Below are positions 8,683 through 12,178 of a stretch of 12,178 nt of DNA, in pieces (the stretch's first letter is position 1; each line of letters begins with the position of its first letter). The notes beneath the pieces were generated by a model. It was not told the DNA's origin, did not search any database, and saw nothing but the letters and a program-made list of their open reading frames with translations. Location of the stretch: assembly GCA_050725495.1 (NCBI GenBank), contig JBOHHM010000070.1, positions 1 through 12,178 of the forward strand, in the 5' to 3' direction. The stretch comes from JBOHHM01 sp050725495 (GTDB lineage Bacteria > Pseudomonadota > Gammaproteobacteria > Burkholderiales > Burkholderiaceae_C). The position numbers and the translations under genes were made by a program.

Positions 8683-9366
8683 ATGGTACCCGCTCGCCGC
8701 CCTCGCCCACGGGATTTACAACTGGTTGCGCCCACCGTGCTGCTGACCGGCTTCGACGCCTTTGGCGGCGAGCGCCTCAACCCCAGCTGGCTGGCAGCGC
8801 AGGCGCTCCATGGCCGCCGGATCGCAGGCCACCGCATCGTGGCGGCCCAGCTGCCGACCGTGTTTGATGCGTCGCTGGGCATGCTGCGCGCCTTGCTGCG
8901 GCGGCACCGACCAATGCTGGTGATCTGCCTGGGCCAAGCCGGCGGGCGCAGCGCGATCTCGCTGGAGCGCGTGGCCATCAACATCAACGATGCGCGCATC
9001 TCCGACAATGCCGCGGCCCAGCCGATCGACACGCCGGTGGTCGCTGACGGCCCGGCGGCCTACTTCACGACCCTGCCCATCAAGGCCATGCGGCACGCCC
9101 TGCAGCAGCAAGGCCTGGCGGCCGAGGTCTCGCAGACGGCCGGCACCTTTGTCTGCAACCATGTGTTCTACGGGCTGATGCACGAGCTGGCGACGCGGCG
9201 CGGCTTCAGGCGCACCCGCGGCGGCTTCATTCATGTGCCCTGGCTGCCCGAGCAGGGCTCGCCGTCGATGACGCTGGACCAGCTGGTGCAGGGACTGAAA
9301 GTGGCTGTTCGCTGCGCGCTGACGACACGGCACGACCTGGCGCTGGGCGCGGGGACCGTGAGCTGA
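8683..9366 (+). CDS. pcp: Pyroglutamyl-peptidase I (pyrrolidone-carboxylate peptidase, C15 family)
   Basis: This 227-residue cytosolic cysteine peptidase removes N-terminal pyroglutamate from peptides. The family opening VLLTGFDAFGGERLNPS is at 19-35. The catalytic triad can be placed: E95 in ISLERVAININDARI, C158 in GTFVCNHVFYG and H184 in GGFIHVPWLPEQ. The core is of normal length. The 18 residues before VLLTGF (MVPARRPRPRD...) are extra compared with most members, so the true start could be a GTG at the V of VLLTG. ATG 8683 is the only ATG in the stretch after the peptidase start. It has no Shine-Dalgarno sequence but does have a -10-like TACAGT directly upstream. The gene diverges from the zinc peptidase and converges with dcd with 16 bases between stop codons. 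Confidence 0.93.
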   Translation: MVPARRPRPRDLQLVAPTVLLTGFDAFGGERLNPSWLAAQALHGRRIAGHRIVAAQLPTVFDASLGMLRALLRRHRPMLVICLGQAGGRSAISLERVAININDARISDNAAAQPIDTPVVADGPAAYFTTLPIKAMRHALQQQGLAAEVSQTAGTFVCNHVFYGLMHELATRRGFRRTRGGFIHVPWLPEQGSPSMTLDQLVQGLKVAVRCALTTRHDLALGAGTVS

Positions 9367-9382
9367 CCCCTGTACCGACGCC

Positions 9383-9949
9383 TCAGGCCTTGGGCAGCGT
9401 CACCCCATGCTGGCCCTGGTACTTGCCGCCGCGGTCCTTGTAGCTGGTCTCGCAGACTTCGTCGCTCTCGAAGAACAGCACCTGGGCGCAGCCTTCGCCG
9501 GCATAGATCTTGGCCGGCAGCGGCGTGGTGTTGGAAAACTCCAGCGTCACATAGCCTTCCCATTCGGGCTCGAAGGGCGTGACGTTGACGATGATGCCGC
9601 AGCGCGCGTAGGTGCTCTTGCCCAGGCAGATGGTGAGCACGTTGCGCGGAATGCGGAAATACTCGAGCGTGCGCGCCAGGCAGAAGCTGTTGGGCGGGAT
9701 GATGCAGCTGTCGCCATGGAAGTCGACGAAGCTCTTCTCGTCGAAGTTCTTGGGGTCGACCACAGTGCTGTGGATGTTGGTGAAGACCTTGAACTCGGGC
9801 GCGCAGCGGATGTCGTAGCCATAGCTGGAAGTGCCGTAGCTGATGATCTTCTTGCCCTCGCCCTGGCGGATCTGGCCGGGCTCGAAGGGCTCGATCATGC
9901 CGTGCTGCTCGGCCATGCGGCGTATCCATTTGTCGCTTTTGATGCTCAT
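9383..9949 (-). CDS. dcd: dCTP deaminase
   Basis: This 188-residue enzyme deaminates dCTP to dUTP, feeding dTMP synthesis through dUTPase. It acts in the cytoplasm as a trimer in this family. The sequence is canonical from MSIKSDKWIRRMA to VTLPKA. GKSTYARCG (110-118) holds the phosphate/active-site Ser and Arg. TPFEPEWEGYVTLEFSN (124-140) holds the catalytic glutamate E137, equivalent to E138 of the E. coli enzyme. KIYAGEGCAQVLFFES follows. The C-terminal YKDRGGKYQGQHG is the nucleotide-covering segment. Length is normal. The start is supported by AAGGAA at 9963-9958, eight bases before the ATG. No operon partner is on its strand nearby; it faces pcp tail to tail and diverges from the small secreted-protein gene. 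Confidence 0.97.
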   Translation of the reverse strand: MSIKSDKWIRRMAEQHGMIEPFEPGQIRQGEGKKIISYGTSSYGYDIRCAPEFKVFTNIHSTVVDPKNFDEKSFVDFHGDSCIIPPNSFCLARTLEYFRIPRNVLTICLGKSTYARCGIIVNVTPFEPEWEGYVTLEFSNTTPLPAKIYAGEGCAQVLFFESDEVCETSYKDRGGKYQGQHGVTLPKA

Positions 9950-9970
9950 CGTCTGGGTTCCTTGATCTCT

Positions 9971-9985
9971 ATTCTAGGCATGCCT
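9971..9985 (-). promoter_or_regulatory. Candidate dcd -10 element overlapping a 10-bp palindrome
   Basis: On the minus strand TAGAAT (9976-9971) matches five of six bases of the -10 consensus. It touches the perfect palindrome AGGCATGCCT (9976-9985). No matching -35 hexamer was found at 16-18 bases. The palindrome could be an operator or chance. Confidence 0.3.
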
Positions 9986-10036
9986 GGATCAGGCCCGACG
10001 CATACGGCGGGGCGAATACCGCCGATACGCCCGCCA

Positions 10037-10059
10037 CGATGAGGCGCCAGGCGCCATCG
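10037..10059. repeat. Imperfect inverted repeat in the dcd / small-protein intergenic region
   Basis: CGAT, a 2-base bulge and GGCGCC pair with GGCGCC and ATCG across a one-base centre; in a real hairpin the inner pairs would open into a loop. It lies 35 bases before the small secreted-protein ATG. No T-run follows, so a leader structure or protein site is as likely as a terminator. Confidence 0.35.
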
Positions 10060-10094
10060 GCCATGCTGTGCGCTTGAGTTCAACGGGGTGACAA

Positions 10095-10388
10095 ATGAAA
10101 CATGCAAACGCCGGCCTGCTGCTGGCGGCGGCCTTGGCTGCCGGGCCGGTCTGGGGCCAGGGCAACTCCGAGGGCATAGGCCCGAAGATGCAGGCCCAGG
10201 ATGCCTGCCAGTCCGAGGTGTCCAAGTTCGAGCAAGCCATCGGCCTGGTCCGCCAGGCTTCGGGCCAGCAGGCCGCAGCCGATTTGAAGGAAAGGCTGCT
10301 GCCCGCCAAGCTGGAAAACGAAATTTTGTTCAGGGACGGCTATTGCGGCCTGGCCCGCTACCTGCGCGAGAAGAAGCTGAACCGGTAG
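10095..10388 (+). CDS. Small secreted two-cysteine protein of unknown function
   Basis: This is a 97-residue protein that I do not recognise. Residues 1-21 look like a Sec signal peptide (MKHANA, then GLLLAAALAAGP, likely cut VWG/Q). The mature part of ~76 residues is hydrophilic, probably mostly helical (EVSKFEQAIGLVRQA, AAADLKERLLPAKLE), and has exactly two cysteines, C38 and C84. These could form a periplasmic disulfide joining the ends of the helical region. The tail is basic (LREKKLNR). A GGGGTGA ribosome-binding-like sequence lies just before the ATG. The gene stands alone, divergent from dcd, with two repeat elements directly after its stop. Codon use and the signal peptide support a real gene; the periplasmic location is inferred. 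Confidence 0.78.
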   Translation: MKHANAGLLLAAALAAGPVWGQGNSEGIGPKMQAQDACQSEVSKFEQAIGLVRQASGQQAAADLKERLLPAKLENEILFRDGYCGLARYLREKKLNR

Positions 10389-10390
10389 TA

Positions 10391-10444
10391 GCTCTTGTTT
10401 TGATAGCTGTTTACGCCCACTGACAGAGGGCTGAAGAGCTATTG
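10391..10444. repeat. Comamonadaceae-like intergenic repeat, copy 2
   Basis: GCTCTTGTTTTGATAGCTG, then TTTACGCCC, then AGGGCTGAAGAGCT. It aligns without gaps to the copy at 7690, with conserved blocks at both ends and an unmatched 8-base middle. AGCT occurs at 10390-10393, 10405-10408 and 10437-10440, allowing short alternative stems. It begins two bases after the small-protein stop codon. Confidence 0.7.
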
Positions 10445-10521
10445 AGCGGCGCACGGCCGCCCGAAGCCGCGAAGGCCCCTTCGGGGGGCAGCGAGGACAC
10501 GCAGTGCCGAGCGTGGGGGCG
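10445..10521. repeat. Second repeat type with a GCCCC/GGGGC hairpin beside the guaD stop
   Basis: This very GC-rich stretch contains GCCGCCCGAAGCCGCGAAGG, a GCCCC-TTCGG-GGGGC hairpin (10475-10489) and GCCGAGCGTGGGGGCGC leading straight into the guaD stop. I recall near-identical stretches after genes in Comamonadaceae. Only one copy is in this window, so its repeat nature is from memory. The hairpin lies ~33 bases past the guaD stop and could weakly terminate or protect that transcript, but no U-run follows on either strand. Confidence 0.5.
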
Positions 10522-11805
10522 CTATTTGGCTTGCGAGATCACGGTTTTCTCGACCAGCCGGTCGTCGCCCAGCACGATCAGGGCGAACAGCAGCTCGTCC
10601 AGGCTGCTGGCCTGCTGCGTCTTGCGCGCCAGCAAGGGCGTGGCCTGGGGGTTGAGGATGACGAAGTCAGCCTCGCAACCGGCTTGCAGGTTGCCGATCA
10701 CCCCGCCCAGGCCCAGCGCCTGCGCCGCGCCTGCCGTGTGCTGCCACCACAGCTGCTGCGGCCCCAAACTCAGGCCGGGCTTGGTCTGGCCCTCGCGGCC
10801 CACATAGTAGGCCGCCAGCATGGTGTGGAACGGGCTGAAGCTCGTGCCGCCGCCCACATCGCTGGCCAGGCCGTATTTGAAGCCCACGCGGTCGGCGCCT
10901 TCGTAGTCGAAAAAGCCGCTGCCCAGGAACAGGTTGCTGGTCGGGCTCACGGCCGCGGCCGCGCCGCTGGCGCGCATCAGCGCGCGGTCGTCGTCGTCGA
11001 AATGGATGCAGTGGGCATAGACCGCGCGCTCGCGCATCAGGCCGAAATCGGCATAGGTGGCGAGGTAGCTGCGCGAGGCCGGAAACAGTGCGCGCGCCCA
11101 TTCGATCTCGCCCTTGTTTTCAGCGACATGGGACTGGATCCACACGTCGGGATACTTGGCGGCCAGCTCGCCCGCACCGCGCAGCTGCGCCTCGGTGCTG
11201 GTCGGCGCAAAGCGCGGGGTGATGGCGTAGCCCAGGCGGTCCACGCCATGCCATTGCCGGATCAGCGCTTCGGTGTCGATCAGGCTTTGTTCGGTCTCGT
11301 CGCGCACGCCGTCGGGCGAGTGGCGGTCCTGCAGCACCTTGCCGGTGATCAGGCGCAGGCTGTTTTTCCGCGCCTCGGCGAACAGGGCGTTGACCGAGGC
11401 CGGGTGCGAGGTCGCAAAAGCCAGCGCCGTCGTGACCCCGTTGCGCAACAGTTCAGCTATGAAAAACGTAGCAACCTGCGCGCTGTAGTCGGGGGCAGAG
11501 AACCGCGTTTCATGGGGGAAGGTGTAGTTTTCGAGCCAGGGCAGCAGGCCCTCGGCGGGCGAGCCGATCACGTCGGTCTGCGGGTAGTGGATGTGCAGGT
11601 CGACAAAGCCGGGGGCCAGAATGCGGCCCGGCAGGTGCTCGATGGCGACGCCGGGGAAATTGCCAACCAGATCGCGGTAGGGGCCGGCGGCGCGCACGAG
11701 CTGCTTGCCGTTGGCATCGGGGCCGACGACCAGCAGGCCGTCCTCGTCGTAAATGGCGGATTGGTCTTCGGCGAAACGGAGAAGGGCAGCGCGGTAGGCT
11801 TTCAT
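10522..11805 (-). CDS. guaD: Guanine deaminase
   Basis: This 427-residue metal-dependent amidohydrolase converts guanine to xanthine and ammonia in purine salvage and catabolism, in the cytoplasm. Metal-site motifs are in order: LAPGFVDLHIHYPQTDV (H71, H73), SHVAEN (H226), YAHCIHF (H265, H268) and ASDVGGG (D316). The guanine deaminase signature is clear in the block after HIH (GSPAEGLLPWLENYTFPHE), in LLRNGVTTALAF and in PRFAPTST. Length is normal. No good Shine-Dalgarno sequence precedes ATG 11805; a G-rich tract lies 16-32 bases upstream. It follows a BMP-family receptor gene on the same strand across 80 bases holding a stem-loop, suggesting a purine uptake and degradation unit. Codons for residues 107-117 lie in a stretch resembling the intergenic repeat. 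Confidence 0.95.
   Translation of the reverse strand: MKAYRAALLRFAEDQSAIYDEDGLLVVGPDANGKQLVRAAGPYRDLVGNFPGVAIEHLPGRILAPGFVDLHIHYPQTDVIGSPAEGLLPWLENYTFPHETRFSAPDYSAQVATFFIAELLRNGVTTALAFATSHPASVNALFAEARKNSLRLITGKVLQDRHSPDGVRDETEQSLIDTEALIRQWHGVDRLGYAITPRFAPTSTEAQLRGAGELAAKYPDVWIQSHVAENKGEIEWARALFPASRSYLATYADFGLMRERAVYAHCIHFDDDDRALMRASGAAAAVSPTSNLFLGSGFFDYEGADRVGFKYGLASDVGGGTSFSPFHTMLAAYYVGREGQTKPGLSLGPQQLWWQHTAGAAQALGLGGVIGNLQAGCEADFVILNPQATPLLARKTQQASSLDELLFALIVLGDDRLVEKTVISQAK
11456..11483. repeat. Possible repeat copy inside guaD
   Basis: GCTATGAAAAACGTAGC followed by a CTGCGCGC-like block aligns with the first 28 bases of the repeat at 7690 (19 of 28 identical), including the GCTA...TAGC dyad. 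The second half of the repeat is not recognisable. It encodes guaD residues 107-117 (YSAQVATFFIA) and includes an ATA codon in a high-GC gene. The protein remains in frame and family-like, so this may be chance resemblance or a partly ameliorated copy. Confidence 0.35.
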
Positions 11806-11820
11806 GGAGCGGGAGCTTAA

Positions 11821-11837
11821 CCCCTGCCCCCTGCCCC
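11821..11837 (-). other. G-rich tract upstream of guaD
   Basis: The minus strand reads GGGG-CA-GGGGG-CA-GGGG, 16-32 bases before the guaD ATG and presumably in its leader. Three G-runs fall short of a standard four-run G-quadruplex, though a two-layer form is possible. It may also serve as a distant ribosome-docking site. Confidence 0.4.
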
Positions 11838-11845
11838 TGCATATG

Positions 11846-11875
11846 GCGCGCCGGATAGCCGCTATATGGGCGCGC
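11846..11875. terminator. Stem-loop between the BMP receptor gene and guaD
   Basis: GCGCGCC (11846-11852) pairs with GGCGCGC (11869-11875). Inside, ATAG (11855-11858) pairs with CTAT (11862-11865) around CCG. It begins 10 bases after the BMP stop on the minus strand. No U-run follows, so it is either an inefficient terminator/attenuator that lowers guaD relative to the receptor, a 3'-end protecting hairpin, or a dyad operator. The structure is clear and the role is inferred. Confidence 0.45.
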
Positions 11876-11885
11876 TTGGGGCGCC

Positions 11886-12178
11886 TCAGCGAGAAACCTT
11901 GCCCTGCACGCCCTCGACCAGCCAGTTCATGTTGAGGATCTGCTCGTCACTGAGGGTCTGGCCCCGCGCGACGACTTCCCTGCCCACGGTGTCGCGGATC
12001 GCCGCAACGGCCTTGAACGGGTGCAGCCTGCCCGCGCCTATCTCGTTCTGACGCGCCAGCACCTCGTCCTGCACGGGTTTGGGCACCTTGGGGCCGAAAT
12101 CGCCGACGCGGATCATGCCCTCCTTGACGCCGCCCCACAGGCCCCCACTCTTCCAGCTGCCATCGAGCACGGCCTGAG
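11886..12178 (-). CDS. BMP/PnrA-family ABC transporter substrate-binding protein, C-terminal end only
   Basis: This is the last ~97 residues of a protein that enters from the right edge and ends in LVEGVQGKVSR. VLDGSWKSGGLWGGVKEGM followed by IRVGDFGPKVP is the typical C-terminal part of Bmp/PnrA-like periplasmic receptors, which bind purine nucleosides or bases for ABC uptake. The apparent start at 12170 is an internal GTG codon for valine; the frame continues to the window edge (Q-A-V-LDG). The N-terminus, signal peptide and most of the ligand site are not visible. Being directly upstream of guaD on the same strand supports a purine ligand such as guanine or guanosine, but that is inference from context. 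Confidence 0.85.
   Translation of the reverse strand, partial: QAVLDGSWKSGGLWGGVKEGMIRVGDFGPKVPKPVQDEVLARQNEIGAGRLHPFKAVAAIRDTVGREVVARGQTLSDEQILNMNWLVEGVQGKVSR

Noticed and set aside
10504..11820. 438-codon plus-strand frame opposite guanine deaminase
   Set aside because: Antisense shadow; every metal-ligand motif of guanine deaminase is on the minus strand.

Overview
The window is GC-rich, tightly packed chromosomal DNA, most likely from a Comamonadaceae-type member of Burkholderiales (Acidovorax/Comamonas/Delftia/Variovorax-like). The signs are periplasmic Bug/TctC receptors without their own transporter genes, typical Burkholderiales housekeeping proteins (RhlE-type helicase, dCTP deaminase), and short intergenic repeats built on a GCTAT...GTAG...CGCCC...AGGGCT pattern that I associate with this family. 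The taxonomic call is inference; no rRNA or other marker gene is present.

Layout. (1) Positions 1-90, minus strand: the start of a small ORF that I recognise as the one usually lying ahead of group II intron maturases. It runs off the left edge and is probably an intron remnant. (2) Positions 133-6172, plus strand: a compact four-gene unit of Bug/TctC receptor, DUF1254/DUF1214 protein, a second DUF1254/DUF1214 protein fused to an alkylsulfatase-like metallo-beta-lactamase (MBL) domain, and a second Bug/TctC receptor. The two DUF1254 genes are paralogues and the second is translationally coupled to the first. The MBL domain lacks several canonical zinc ligands. This is the least ordinary part of the window. 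(3) Positions 6181-8641, minus strand: an RhlE-type DEAD-box RNA helicase and, upstream of it, a YpfJ-type membrane-anchored zinc metallopeptidase. (4) Positions 8683-9949: pyroglutamyl-peptidase I (plus) convergent with dCTP deaminase (minus). (5) Positions 10095-10388: a small secreted two-cysteine protein of unknown function. (6) Positions 10522-12178, minus strand: guanine deaminase preceded by the C-terminal end of a BMP/PnrA-family ABC-transporter receptor, which together suggest purine uptake and salvage.

How the genes may work together. The 133-6172 cassette looks like an uptake and processing unit for an unidentified, probably carboxylated compound: two periplasmic receptors flank two proteins with no visible signal peptide. 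No TctA/TctB membrane subunits are present, so the receptors would have to use a transporter encoded elsewhere. The purine pair at the right edge is a more conventional transport-plus-enzyme arrangement. The genes between them are unrelated housekeeping functions.

Non-coding structure: two clear copies (7690-7747, 10391-10444) and one possible in-gene copy (11456-11483) of a Comamonadaceae-like repeat, a second hairpin-bearing repeat beside the guaD stop, a strong stem-loop between the BMP gene and guaD, and very short divergent or convergent spacers. No tRNA, rRNA, CRISPR array, prophage or complete insertion sequence was seen.
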